Assembly: GCA_013397935.1 (NCBI GenBank) | Contig: VZRN01011464.1 | Coordinates: 6,284,177 to 6,348,176 of the forward strand | Source: Dasyornis broadbenti | Lineage: Eukaryota > Chordata > Aves > Passeriformes > Dasyornithidae | DNA: 64,000 bases | Direction: 5' to 3' | Shown here: one piece after another, positions 26,001 to 39,366 of the stretch | Layout of the letters: every line of letters begins with the position of its first letter | Position numbering within the stretch: the first letter of the stretch is position 1 | Position numbers and translations under genes: made by a program | The notes under the pieces: model-generated | What the model was told of the DNA's origin: nothing | What the model saw: only the letters and a program-made list of their open reading frames with translations | The model's database searches: none

Positions 26001-28729
26001 GTAAGGCTCTGCATAGCATAAATAAGGACTCAGCCCTTAGTATCTAAAATTTCATTCACACCAAAGAAGTGCCGAATTTTCTTTTCAACTTCAAGAATTA
26101 ACACGACTAAATTACTCATTCATCCTAGTCTCTATCTGGAATAAATTTTAATTTTAGACGGCTTTGAACAGCCTCAAACCTATTCACTGGTTTTTAGTAA
26201 CATTCTGAGTATTTACGGATATTATTGAAATTGTTATTAATAGAAAACTGGAATTCCCTTATGGTATTTATTCTCCCCACTGATCAATTTTAATTTATCC
26301 GGATTTAATATATATATATTTTTAAAGCCTTTTTTTTTTCTTTTTTAAAGATGATAAATGGTTTCTATGCAAAAATAAGTAATTTTGCATTTATAATTCT
26401 ACAGGAAATAATTAGAAGGGATCGAGACCACAGAAGGAGACGTTCTTTGGTCCATATACAGAACACAATATAAAACCATTTGGGGAAACTGACTTAGATC
26501 TTACTGAGAAGTTATTACACGGTCTAAGATAAAAGCAAAACAAAATACACAAAATGTATGATTAGACTTTTTCCTCAATAACTAAAGTTGATCAAGGATT
26601 TTGAGATTTACAGTTTTATTTATATAACCTACTGTTTAAAACAGTTTTATCAGCTGGTTTGGAACCTGGCTTCCCAACATCTTCAAGAAATCAAACTCAC
26701 CACATTTCACTGTTGCGTATGAGTGTCTTTGAACTATGTCAACACTGCACAGTTCTCTGGTGCATACATTAGGCTTTAGTCATGTTCTCTTTTGATGATT
26801 TTCTTGTTTGGCATGTGGATAGATTTGATACTTTATAAATTATTCATTGTATTTGATATCCCTCCCACTTCTGCTGTTTGCTTTGCACAGGACTGGCTAT
26901 ATTTCAAGCAAGAGTAAGCCATGCTTTTCTGTTATTTCTGCACATGTACAGTGGAAATCCTGAGTTTTGTTGATTACAAGCAGAACCAATTCACACGGTA
27001 TAGAAACTGTCATAGGGTAGAGCCCAAATGAAAACATTTTTTAGGAAAGGGAGACCTTGGCTGTATAACCTCCGATTCTGAATTCATGAGATGATTCCAG
27101 AGGCATAGGTGAGAGTGATGAGGGAAACTGTCCTGGAAGTTCTGCCCTGCTCTGCTGGTTAGGTATGCATATGCAAGGAACAGAGAGGCAGAGATGAATT
27201 ATTAACAGCTTTACATCCCTTCAGATTATTATTAACACATTTGAGAAAAAAGGCTAAAAGCTGATAATAAGGTAGGTAACAAATGCTAATTATCAAATCC
27301 CAGACAGCATCATCTTATTTTGACTCAAACTCCAAATTTCATCTTGCTATCTTTCAAACAAACACTCATGTGGATATTCAAAAGAATCAAAACCACAGAC
27401 TATTCAATTCCCTGAGCCAGATTCAATAAAGTCTTCCTCAGATGGAGCAAAGGTACAAGTTACAGCATATACATTGCCAATAGTTTAATTTCATATTTCT
27501 TTTAATCTTTTAGAGAATTTATGTGAAAAAAAGAAAACTTGCATTCACATATGCAATAACCCAGACTATTTGAGAAATGTCATACTCCTCAATTTTCTAC
27601 TCAGAAAGAAGTCACCAGGATTGCAGTGTAGCAGCAGCATCCTTGTAGAATTCCTCAGTTATTTTTCAGTAAAAGGTGAGACATGGTAATTAAAAACAAG
27701 AAACAGCCATAACTTTAAAGTCCCCTAACATTAATCATCATAAAGTGTTTTCAACTTCTAGAATTACTATCCAGGATATTTGCGTCATAATCATATCTTG
27801 GATTAAGAACTGGTTATTACCATCCTCCCAAGACAGAGATTGTTACTGACCAAGTCTGCTACCACACCAGATGTTCAGCCAGGACTGAATACAGCCATTT
27901 CTTTATGATTTTATTCTGCTAGGGACTGAAAATTGCCAAGACCTTAAAAAGTGCTCAGGTAAAATCTATTTAACATAGACAGGTCTGTGTAATGTCTTCT
28001 GTAACTTTCATAGCACCATGACGATATAGAAAAGAGAAGATAATAACCTCGAAGTTTTTTAGAATATATTACCCATATGGTAATGGGTAATTATGTTATG
28101 GGCAATACTGCACTCAATTTTATCACAAATCAGTTAAGCAAGGATTTTATACTGGAATAGTCCATACACAAACAAATCTATTGATTTTTGGTCCCAATAT
28201 ACCAAAAATCCCAAAATTGATTAGAATGTGCAACACATACTGCAGTCTGCAACTTAAAATCAACCTCTCTGTGTTATTTTATTTCAGACACAAACATCTC
28301 TCTTTCTGCATGTATAAACTGAATTTCATCCTAAATGTTTTCCTGCATTAGTTTCACCTGGACTAGCAACATGTCCCAAAAGAGGGCTGGAGTACCAAGG
28401 CTTGAGGAAAAGAAGCAACAAGATGTTTTGTTGGTCTGTTGTTGTTTTCCATTTTCTCCTATAAAAGCAAATTGTGGAGATTTAAAGCTGCACCATAAAG
28501 AAACAAAGATGGCATGGATTTTAGCATGAAGGCATGGCGACCTGCTGTATGCAATGTCATTAACTCACTAGAAATAGCACATTGTCCTATAACTGGGTGG
28601 ATCTGCTTGTGTAGCTGCAAAATTCAGCACATCAGTTTTGAAAAAGAAGCCACAACTGAAGTTACTGTAAGATTTTTCATATCATGAAACAAGGCTGTAG
28701 TGAGGTGGGTATCAATCTCTTCTCTCAAG

Positions 28730-28995
28730 TAAGAAGTGACAGGATGAGAGGAAACAGCCTGGAGTTGCACCAGGGGAGGTTTAGATGGGATATTAGTAAA
28801 AATTTCTTCCCAGAAAAGGTTGTGAAGCATTGAAACAGGCAGTCCAGGAAAGTGGTAGTCACCACCCCTGGAAGATCAAAAAACTTGTGGATTTGGCATT
28901 TGAAGACATGGTTTAGTGGTGAACATGGTGGTGGTGCTGGGTTGATGGCTGGACTTGATGATCTTAAACGCCTTTTCCTAACAATTTTATGATGA
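28730..28995 (+). mobile_element. CR1 LINE 3'-end fragment
   Basis: It contains the forward-strand CR1 blocks TGACAGGATGAGAGGAAACA, a CAGGGGAGGTTTAGATGGG segment, ACATGGTTTAGTGGTG, GCTGGGTTGATGGCTGGAC and TTGATGATCTTAAA, ending near TTTTATGATGAG. It is diverged, 5' truncated and antisense to CACNA2D1. Confidence 0.92.
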
Positions 28996-30191
28996 GTATG
29001 GTTAGATCCAAATCACATCATCTCCTGTTCCTCCCTCCCAGATTTCAAAGAAAAAAAAAAAAAAAAATGGAAGTGAACACTCAAAGAGGCTTTCTATGCA
29101 AAAAGTAGACATATCCAACTCACACACACTAATTGCATTAATTGATAATTTATAAGCTGCATTACGGAAAGTGCTTTGGGTTTTACTTTGTTTTTCTACT
29201 TTAAAGGCTCCTTTAAATGTTGAGCTGTTAACAGGAACTAACAGCTATAAAATGTAAAACCTTTTGCAAAGAAAAAAAAAAAGAAAGAAAAGTTCTCAGT
29301 TTTTCAAGGCTTTTGATTCATTTTGTATGGATTTTTTAGGCTTTCCAGTCTCTTAGTATCTGCTTCAGTAATTACTTTCTCTGGAGAGTTCAATACCATG
29401 GCCACAACACTATTGCTTGCCATTAATTGTTAACACAAGAGCAGCTGCGCACAGCAAGTTCTTCATTTGGAGAGATACCATTTTATTTTATTAGAAATTG
29501 ATTTTTAAAGCTCTTCTATTATTAATTTGTCTAAGCAGAGAATGCTCTAGTAGCTAAGTGAAACTTGCTCCACTAATGTCTGGAAATCGGTTAAGTTTTT
29601 TGGGGTTTTTTTGTTGTTTTTTTTTTTTAATGAAGGATAAGAGACAATCCTACTCTGTTCTATCCATATTTTTAATCCAAAAGTTTGAAGATTTTAGGGA
29701 ACAAGGTTATTTTTCTGGAAAATCAGCACTGAGGCATTGCTTTCTTTATCTGTGAATTTTCCCATTTAATATTTTGTAAGCTCAAATTACATAGGAATAT
29801 CCTAGTAAAATACTGGCATGAGCAATGCAAAGAGATTTTTCTCTAATTAATTAAAATTCCCATAGTATTATACCTACTTATTATATAGATAAACAAAGGA
29901 AGACTAAACAGAAGGAAAGTCTACAGTAAAGAAGGGGAAGAATACAACAGTTCTTTTCACTGTACTCTTCAGTACTGATATTACAAACATCCAGAGAAGA
30001 TGATCAGACCTGCTGATATTTAAACTGGATTTAAGTATGAGTTAATGAGTATAAAAGCACACTCAATCCTAAAAAAAAAATTAAAGAAGCCATGTTATCT
30101 TTCTATACATGTTTCTTTTATCTGCAAAATGAGGACAGTGATGTTTTTATCAGTTTTTTAACCAGAAGTACATTGCAGATGAAAACTTAGG

Positions 30192-30213
30192 TGTGTATAT
30201 ATATATATATATG
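30192..30213. repeat. TA dinucleotide run
   Basis: A short GTG(TA)n tract of about nine TA units. Confidence 0.85.
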
Positions 30214-33200
30214 CCATGCAGTATAGCACAAAATATCCAGGTGTTTCTGAGAACATAAAGTCTCCTGGAACAAGACTGGAGAACTTTGTAGTATTTAAGA
30301 AACAAAATTGCATTCAGTGCTCTCCACTGGGAAAAGCTGCCGGCACATATTGTCCCTTCAGTCACACTGTGGGGCTGTCCAAAGGATTCCCATAAAAAAC
30401 TCTGACTCATCCTGTTTAATAACACAGATACATCTTAAAGCTGAGGGAGCAGATGAACTTAAGAGACAGCTGTATACATGATTAAGATGTGATCAGATAT
30501 ACCTAAAGTAGGAATTCTTCTCTAACACAGGTAAAGTCAAGAGAAGATGACAAGTATGTGTGTCTAGGTTATGCGATAAGAGCAGGGCTGTGAAGCTGCT
30601 GCTTTCTCCTCTATGAAACCCCATCCCAACAAAAAACTCCACAAAGGCAACAGAGGGAAATCCCAGATCTATGCAGAATTTTGGGAGAGTGGAAGACATA
30701 TCTTTTGCCAGAAATACCACATTGTGAATGCAAGTTTTCAGTTGAATTTCCCATAAGCCCTTGTTAAATTTCCAAATAGAACTGGGAAGATTTGGAACAG
30801 CTGGGGACAGGATAGTATTTCTCAGTTTTATTTTAGTTATTAATTTCCTCAACTTTTTTGATCTTGACCAAGTGTGGCACATTCCCACCTTTAGACCTTT
30901 GGTCACTGCAGACCAAATACTGTCACACTGAGCCTAGGTTCAGCATTTCTTATGAAAGGTGCTGAATCTACTCATGCACCATCATGCCACTGTTATGGAT
31001 ACATAAAACTCACCACCTGAAATCTGAAACTATCAGTACTCTCAGCACCCATATCACTATTACCCTTTCTAGTATAACCCTTGGGAAAAATATTATTTAG
31101 TGTACTTCCCTGAGAGAGCTGAGTCAGTGTTGCTGATCACACAGTTTTTTACTAAACATTCATCTAAATCAAGACTGCGTTTTCATTTGAGTAATCCTAT
31201 GCAACCAATTTTCCTTAAGTAACTAGAAAGCCTCCTATATCATATTTAACTGCAAATAAATGTCTGCTGTCTGCAGTGAAAAAAAAAAAAAAAAGGAGAA
31301 ATCAAAATGCATCCTTTACTGAGGATATCATCTTTACAAAGCAACAACAAAATGAATCAAGAGAGAGGTGCTATCTGGTAAAATGCAAATAAATACAAAA
31401 TAGTTTTGGAAGTTTGTTTAATTAGAAATTGCTACAGTGAAAATATGCCTCCAATTGCAGTATTTTAATGAAACATTGATTAACATTTATAATTCTAATT
31501 ACATCTATAATTAAAACGAATTTCAAGATTAAAAGAGGAACTGGTTACTTTGTACCTACACTTCCAAATAGCCCACCAAAACAAAAAGATATTAAATTGT
31601 TCTTTTAGATAGCTGCTTTCTAAAACCTAGCAGTCAAATTAGCTGGATAGATGCCTCACAAAATGTAAGTAACTTAATATCTGTCAAATCATATTAAATT
31701 ACTTTAATTAAATTAATTTATTTTTGAGCAACAGATTTGTTCCCTTCTCTGTGGTTAATTATAAATTAAATCTGAAGCCTGATCTATATTAAAGTACCTT
31801 TCTGTCTACACAGAGCCAACAAATCTCTTCACGCCAAGTTCACATGCACAGGATTCGAGATTTATTTAAAAAAAAAAAAAAAAAGAGGTTTCAATTACAT
31901 TGGAATAAATTACTAATTTCAATGATCTTGATAAAATGCTGCCAGATTACTGCTTTTAGTTTGAATCAAAAACTACTGAAACCCTCTGTCTGGACTAGAA
32001 TTAGTCAAGTGTCATCTTAAAAGCCAATAAAGCCATCTGGAATTAGAATTATGAAGTCAAATAATTAGGCTAGGCAGGTAGAGGTGCATCTACTTGTGTT
32101 AAGAAGAAAGTGATTCAACATTTGTAATAATTTGTGCTCTCTTGCATTATCACAGAGAATCCAAATTTTAAACTTGGTGTCTCACAGTTTTCCCTATGAA
32201 ACTTCTCTAGTTTTGTTTATTGTTTCCATAATTTCAATACTGTTTGCTTAAAAAAGCCCCACAAAACACATTTTCAGCATTTTTGAAAGGTGGCTCTTAC
32301 TTTTGAGTTATACATAAATGATGGAAAACTGTTTGCTTGCAAGACAAAGGCTGGAAATTCCTAATATTTTGAAATCTTATTAAATTTATTAATACATTAT
32401 TTAAAAACATTAAATTTATCATATTCCTTATTTTTTTTATTTCAATGACTTGACAAATTTACCAGTCTCTTCACTTGTTAGAACAATTTTAACATATTTT
32501 AACTATAGTTGAGAATCATTAAATGTAAAAAAAAAAATATAAATTTAATGATTATAAAACATTCAAATTTTGTGCAAATGTTTATTCTGTGTTAAACTAG
32601 CCTCTCTGCCCTTGAGGGACTTAACAGCTCCCATTTTAATGTCTCTGGCAAACTTAGTATTCCTCAGAATCCAATTGTTTACATGTTCCCTAACTCAACC
32701 CTCCTCCACTGAAAACAAGGTATCCTTATTCCAGAATTTCCTTGTGATTGTAGAGGCCTGTGATTACTGAGGGCTGGTCTTTACAACGGATGAAAGACTA
32801 ATTAGTGATTTGTGACTTAAAACAAGAATGAGCATATATTAAATCCTTCTTATAAGTTTAATGTACTATATATGCTTTTTATTTTTGAGCTCTTTTATTA
32901 TTACTATTTACTTACTCTTGAGTTGTTCAGAGCTCACAGAATAGCTAACAGAGATCTCAAAATTGCTCTTGGTATCTTAATATCAAAATGGATGATTGCC
33001 AGTAGAGTAACAGAGGTTAGCATTCCTCTTCAAAAATAGCTGCCATTGAAACTAATGAGAATGTTGATACTAACGTGAGAGACAGAAATGGTTAATGGCT
33101 TAAATATTGCTAAAATCATCTTAGAACCTTTGCATAGCTGTCCACCTGCACCCACATTTGGCTCCTCAGTGGAATTCAGATAGTAGTGGGAACTTGTGAT

Positions 33201-33239
33201 AAGATAAAGGCGATACTATAGCCTAACCATCCCAGTTCT

Positions 33240-33800
33240 AGGGAGAAGGGATAGGGGAAGACTGGGATGCTGATGGCTCAAACATTGAGGAGCAAGCTGC
33301 TGATGTGCAGTGTACCCGCCCAGGAGCAGAGGGTGAGCACAGGCCCCATCAGGCTACAGATGTTGAATGAGACAAGGAAAGAGGCAAACCCTGGAGGCGG
33401 GGGCTGTCTCTGTCCTTACCCAAGTGTATTCAGTGGTGATAATTCCCTGCCTGGGAAGCACTGGGACATTCACACGTAGCCTGAAGGTGTTCATCTCTGC
33501 TGATGGGCCATCATGGACCCAGCTGCACTGATGGAACAGGGAGCTGTATCATCTTAGATGGTGTCAAAGACTCCTGAGGTCTCCAGGTGATCCACAAGAT
33601 CAGCTGATACTCCCTGCTCCAGGGAAGGTGCCTGGGCATTCCTATCTGAATCTGAGTGATTACAAACCAAATAGGTGTGTTCAGAGGTCTTCTCCCCACC
33701 TCTTCGGGGCTTCTGTCACCGCCTGATAGATCCCGTCTGCAACCATCGCTTTGACCAACAGACATCGAAACTGCAACAACTAAGTCCTGCCATGAGGCCT
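33240..33800. other. GC-rich unassigned block, possibly a transposon or LTR fragment
   Basis: This stretch is visibly richer in G and C than the surrounding intron and contains blocks such as CCTGGAGGCGGGGGCTG and CTCCCTGCTCCAGGG. An 84-codon minus-strand frame (33511-33765) resembles no family I know. A plus-strand AATAAA occurs about 140 bp beyond it. The composition suggests an inserted element such as an old retroviral LTR, but I cannot name one or find clear termini. Confidence 0.3.
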
Positions 33801-36273
33801 AGGGGTAATGATCTTTTCCTTCTCTTTCTTATGCATTTTCTTAAGTGATATTTTTACGCTTTTATATTGTCATAGCATTATGGATAACAACAACCAAAAT
33901 GGCTGCATACCTGTTCTCCTGTGCAACCAAATTGTTCTACAATAAACCCTACATGTGTACATTTACAAACACTGATCATTCAGTGCTTCATTCTAAACTA
34001 CCCCAAGGGATCTATTGACAAGAATCTGGGTTATCCTTGCCTTCTAGGGTGTGTCAAAACAACTAAGTAACCTGTCCAATGTTAAAAAATATCTTGGGCA
34101 AGTATTTCTTTAATAACTTAAAGAAGTAAAAGTGCAGTGTGAGCAAACTCAGACCGACTCTTTCAATCAAGCTAATTAAAACACAAACCAAAAGAGGAGA
34201 AAAAATAGGTTTGAGGCCTATGGAAGTATCTTGCATCTATCTACACAGATGCCTTCCCACATCTGGCTTGCCTGCCTGGATTTCATACTTTCTTCTTTTT
34301 GAAAACAAAACAAAAGATAACCACAGAGGAACGTGGCTTTCTTCCCAATAAAAATGACATTTCACATAGGGAACATTTGATGGAATAATTAAGTTGTATC
34401 ATTAGAGGAAGTCAATAGTTAGGTACCGTTACTTCCTCTACCTCATGTTGTTAGTTATTTTAGTGAACTATCCTATTCTAATTCTAGTGCATGTAATTAC
34501 TATTGTACTTACCATTCTACCTTCTACCATTTACTCTAGTGGATAAACAACAAGGTCTGAGGAAAGGAACTGCCGAGTACCTAAGCCTAGGTCACAGTCA
34601 GAAGAAAGCTGTCTTGTCCTCTTGATAGAGACAAGGGAACGCAAATGTCCCAAAACAATAGACAAAGCACAGCTGACAACTAGGTGTAATGCTAAAGGAG
34701 TGTGCAACAGTACCAAAAAAAGCATATATATATAGGGAACAATGGGATATATGAAATATAAGAATTAACCTAATATTTCACACATACTTTCTTCTCACTG
34801 GGTTGCCCATAGAAAGAACCCTTCCTGGTGTTGGTTACTATGGTGGCAAGGACAGACCAAGAAAGAGTCCCCTCAGAACAGAAGTGATGTATCCTCTGCC
34901 CATGACTCAAAGCAGTGGGATAATAGCTGATAAAAACATTAACACATGACAACTCTGATTGAAAACACCCTTTGTAGCTTAGAGGTACTGAACTTTTTGG
35001 TTTTATATGGGAGGAAGGACTAGGTGAATATGTTTCTGATAATAATGAGCAGACTTCTCTACACATTTTAATTTTGGGTTTTGATATTTCCAAATTCTTT
35101 CACAGATATCATCATTATGGAAAAAATCATCACTTTGAAACAGGCTTACCAAAGGCCAATATAATGAAGGAATGTTTTACAAATTTATAATATCATTTTC
35201 AAAATGCAAATGTGAAAAGCAGCCATTTTAGCATATGAAACCCTAATTAATTTTCAGAACATCTGCTATGTTAGAAAACTGAGAAAAAGTTTACAAAAAG
35301 AAAGGGATGGAGAACCTTGCACAAAGATATATTCTAAAACTCTAAGATGTAAAGCACTTTCCAATTTGAGCTACAATAAAACACCACATTTAACTTACAA
35401 AGTATCAAACTGCTCCACACTGTGTATGTGTGTGTGGAATTTAAGAAATGGGGAATTACTCAGGAGTTTATGAAGTTATGTTCTGACAGGATTGGACAGC
35501 TATTAAAGACTCAGTTATGGAATAAATAGCAGGTGTGAGTATCTGAGTTTTATACTAAATTTAAATTTGTGTTTAAATTAAGTACATACATGTAACATTT
35601 GCACCTTCAAAACAGAGAAAACAAGCTTCTCCCATTTTATAGAGGTATTCTAAGGAAGAAAACAGAGATTTTGAAGCTCCTGTGTTGTGTTGGTGAATAA
35701 CTGGAATAGATAGGTTAGTTAGAGATAAGAATATATTTTTCAAGATATGAGATCAATTTTGAAGTGAAATATTATTTCCTAGAGATTGGCAGAGAGATGC
35801 GTTTAGGAAACGCTTCTTCTTCAGTACTTGAAAAACATCATATAGTAATCTGTGACAAATGCTGACCCCACACACAGCAATGATAGATCCCAGAAGCATT
35901 GAAATACAAGAGTTGGAAAACAAAAGAAGTATTAAATTAGCATTTTCAATATTTTTTTTCTGCAACATCTCCCTGTATTTATTTCATGATCATCCAGCAT
36001 GACAAAACAAACAGGATTCAAGTGCTATGAAATATTCTTCCTGTAAACTGCCTGAGGCGGTTTCTCTGCCTGTGCCAGCAGTTGTGCTAATGATACAGTA
36101 AAAGCTTTAGAAAAATCCCCTTCACCCTCAGAAACACAAACAATCTTGTGTAAGCAGAAGAGAAAGGTTCTCAATATTCTTCCTGAGGCAGTTGCAGGCA
36201 TGAGTCAACACGATTCACAATTGTCTTGCGTGTAGTGGACACATTATTCAGGCAGTGATAAAAGCATCTCTTA

Positions 36274-36299
36274 ACAGCAGCAACAGCAGCAGCAGCAGA
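36274..36299. repeat. CAG trinucleotide repeat
   Basis: A short interrupted CAG/CAA tract (about eight units) about 0.65 kb downstream, in gene orientation, of the 36949-37080 exon. It is intronic, not coding. Confidence 0.9.
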
Positions 36300-36948
36300 T
36301 GCCTTGCCTTAAAACAAGCCTTTCCATTAGCTAGCAAACAACAAAAATCAAATCCAGGCTACTCATGATCTAAATTCAGTAAAATATACATCTATTAAAA
36401 TTAATTAGTGTGATCAAAGAAGTGATGGGATTCTTCAACTGGTGCAACAGATGCTGGTTGAAGGAATCAAGTTGAATTGGCCTTAGCTCTAATAGCAAAA
36501 ATGTACCTGTCAGAGGCTGTGAGTTCTGTGGGACATGAACATAGCATGGTGCATTTGTATTTTCACTGATGTCACACATGATTATATGTCTACTTCCCAG
36601 GTCACTGTCTTTAAAACTAGGCAAGCACAAAAATCTCACTTACAAATATTCAAGTGATTATTTACACAAGATATAGAAAACAATAGAAAAAATAAAATTA
36701 AACTCTTTGGCTTTTCAAAGAACATAATCTTCTGTTTCTCTTGCTGAAAAAAAAAAATCCCAGTTCTTTCCCCCTCACACTAGCTTTACGGCAGAATAAT
36801 TTCACCGTCCTTGACTTAATTCTGGTATAAAGAAACTGCACCTATGTAAAAATGCAATTTTTAGTTATATTTTACTGCTCATAGATAATTCAAAATATTT
36901 TTGATGCAACATATGTCATAGGGCAGTTGTCTAGGACAGTTCAGTTAC

Positions 36949-37080
36949 CTGGGTAATACCTTGCGAGGCCAGTGGCACTACCAAAAACCTGCCACAACAA
37001 AGTGGGGTCCTCTTCTCTGTTCCGCTTGAACACGTCATCCAGCGCTGCAGTCCAGTTGAGTTCATTTAGCACTATCGTTG
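36949..37080 (-). CDS. CACNA2D1: CACNA2D1 internal exon: VWA_N region, first exon in this window in transcription order
   Basis: This is a coding exon of the calcium-channel alpha2delta-1 subunit, an extracellular, membrane-anchored glycoprotein that promotes surface trafficking and gating of Cav1 and Cav2 channels. Read on the minus strand, it follows a TTTGGCAG acceptor and ends at a G|GTAACTG donor. It is 132 bp long: two bases completing a split Ser codon, 43 codons, and one base of a split Ala codon. The peptide starts TIVLNELNWT and ends GLARYYP. I recognise this as the alpha2delta-1 stretch just before the VWA domain, about residues 177-219 of the human precursor. It differs from human as I recall it only by conservative changes (for example Ser to Ala and Lys to Arg). 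The NWT sequon matches the known glycosylation site near human N184. The phase joins exactly to the exon at 22707-22776. The preceding exon should end in the IYEG motif and was not found up to 64000. Confidence 0.96.
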
Positions 37081-39104
37081 CTGCCAAAGACAAAACATAC
37101 TTGTTATTAGAAAGTCACATCCTTACATGGGAAGCAATGGCTATAAAAAGCAAACTGGAACACTGAGAAAGCAATAATATTTATAATATAACTAATCCAA
37201 AAATTAAATTTTAAGAAACGCATGTTTTTCCCTTGGGCATTTTCTTTAAATTCCTCACGCTGTCTTCTGCCAGTTGGATTATCTGCATGCCATGACTCTT
37301 AGTTTATTTGCAGAGACAATATCTTCTACAAAGAGTTCATTTTTGAGATGTCACTTTAATTGCACTTCCCAATCATAGATTGCTTACATAAAAAATAAGT
37401 GCAAGCATATGAAGTTGTTGCGTACTAATTACAACACACTGCAATAAGAACAACTAGAATGACATAAACAAAAGTAAGTATATATAAATGTAACTAAGAT
37501 GTCCTTTTCAAAATGGATTATATGGGGAAAAAGACATTGATGAGTTAGTTGAATTGTAATGTTAAGGTGTGACTGCATGACCAGTAATGCTCATTATCAC
37601 ATGCTAAACAGCTCTTAATGTTCACAGATGTGGGGCCTTACAGTAAGGACACAAAGTGAATGAATAACATTTATGCATTGGGTCAACTCCACAATTAACT
37701 TAAAATACAAGAAAATTCACATTTCAGCTAAACACTATGTCACCAGTTATACAGAAACTTACATTCATAAAGATATCCTGTGCCAATGCTTGCTTTAATC
37801 AATCCAATAATTTATATAATCAAACAAATATATAATATATTAATGTGTTCTATGCCTTTTTGAGGAAGAGATATACTGGGGAACTTTAAAATTAAACATT
37901 AAAATTGATGAATGCTGCTACACTAAAGAGTCAATGGACTATAGTCAGTAGTCAATGAAATTTTACTGTGATTAAAAACACCTTATGATACAGCTTATGA
38001 TAAATCATGTTTTTCACCTCATTTAATCAGTTGTAAATATTTCATTAATTCCGCCCCCATCCCCCCAGATTATAATAATGTTAGGCAATTTCAAATGCAC
38101 AGTTAATTACAAAAAGCAAAGGCTTTTTGATGGTTTAGTCACTAATTCTTTCTTTTTGTTGCCTAATGGGATTGTAAGCAATTTTTCTTAAATTGAAGCA
38201 TCTATATCAGCAAGCCAAGAGTGCAAAGGGAACTAACAGAAAAAAAAAACGTTTGGAAAGAGCTAAAGATGTAGGTATAAATCCAATGAAAACTGCCAGT
38301 GTCGCAGAGGTGCTGCTTACGCTATGGTATAGGACACAGGAAAGAAGATTCACTTTCTCTTGCAAATAGGCAAGTCAAGCTGAAATAAAAGCAGTTCACA
38401 TTTAAGGGACCTGAGTGGCATTACAGTGCAAAATTTGGTATGCAGGTCCACATACTAGCCCCCTGCTACAACAACAAAAAAAAGATAAAAATAAGGATGG
38501 ATTGGAAGTTAACAGCTGACAGCCCATTTCCAAAGCGAGGCTTTTAAAAGGTACTAGAGAAATGAGATCACAACATTAAATTTTATAGGCTTGTTTTTAA
38601 AGGTTAAGGAGAAAATTGCTACACCGTGTATTTTGCAGAAAGGTTTATCTGTTTTTTTCAGAGTAGTTTTAAGATAGTGGTCTCTAAAGAGACAGCTTTT
38701 TGTAGAAATATCAAATTAAATTTCCCACTCTTGAGATTTCCTGTAAGCAATAAGCTTGTATTATATACTTCTCTCTTTGTCAAGCAGGTAATTATAAGTA
38801 AATATACGTTTACTTAAGAAAGAATAACAATTCCCTGAAGCACCATGATATGTTAATTATAATTTTAAAATGTTTACTGTTCAATTATATCTTTTAGATC
38901 CCATTTGACCTGCTGTGGAATTAAGCATTATGTATGGACTTTCTAAACTTGACTTTGTGTCAGATCTTGCTTCCAGAAGTGGCTCCAAAAAGCCATTAGA
39001 AGCTCTGTCACTTAGGTAGACAAGACATTTTCAGTTTGATTTTGCTTCTTTTCATGTTACTCTTTCCCATTTGAAGAGGCAGGTACCAATCACTTCAGTC
39101 TTGT

Positions 39105-39366
39105 GACCGTGACAGGACTTGAGAAAAAAGCAGGGAGCTGTGCCAGGGAAGGTTTAGGCTGGATATCAGGAAAAGGTTCTTCATCCAGAGGGTGGCTGAG
39201 CACTGGAAGAGGCTCCCTAGGGATGTGATCACAGCCCCAGACTGACAGAGTTCAAGAAGAATTTGGACAATGCTTAAAAGACACATGGTGTGATTGAGGT
39301 GTCCAGTGCAGGGCCAGGAGCTGGGTCCCGCCCCACTTAGCAGATGCTGTGATTCTATGATTGTAA
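39105..39366 (+). mobile_element. CR1 LINE 3'-end fragment
   Basis: Recognised by GGGAAGGTTTAGGCTGGATA, the AAAGGTTCTTCATCCAGAGG block, GGCTCCCTAGGGATGTGATCACAG, a GACAGAGTTCAAGAAG block and the terminal GTGATTCTATGATTG. The forward orientation is antisense to CACNA2D1. The apparent 112-codon reading frame over this region is only the reverse strand of this element. Confidence 0.93.

Larger units (their letters stand above)
22777..36948 (-). other. CACNA2D1: CACNA2D1 intron, 14.2 kb
   Basis: This intron lies between donor CCAG|GTAACTG and acceptor CTTTTTAG. It contains a mixed TA/CA microsatellite (22980-23058), a CR1 fragment (about 28730-28995), a short TA run near 30192-30213, a GC-rich unassigned block (about 33240-33800) and a small CAG repeat (36274-36299). 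The longest reading frame, 137 codons on the minus strand at 30493-30906, has no recognisable family and no splice context. Remaining stretches are featureless AT-rich DNA. Confidence 0.85.

Noticed and set aside
30493..30906. A 137-codon minus-strand reading frame, the longest in the window
   Set aside because: The translation shows no recognisable domain and no splice context. It lies in a long AT-rich intron where frames of this size occur by chance.
36274..36299. CAG repeat considered as a polyglutamine coding segment
   Set aside because: It is intronic, short and has no surrounding open coding context.
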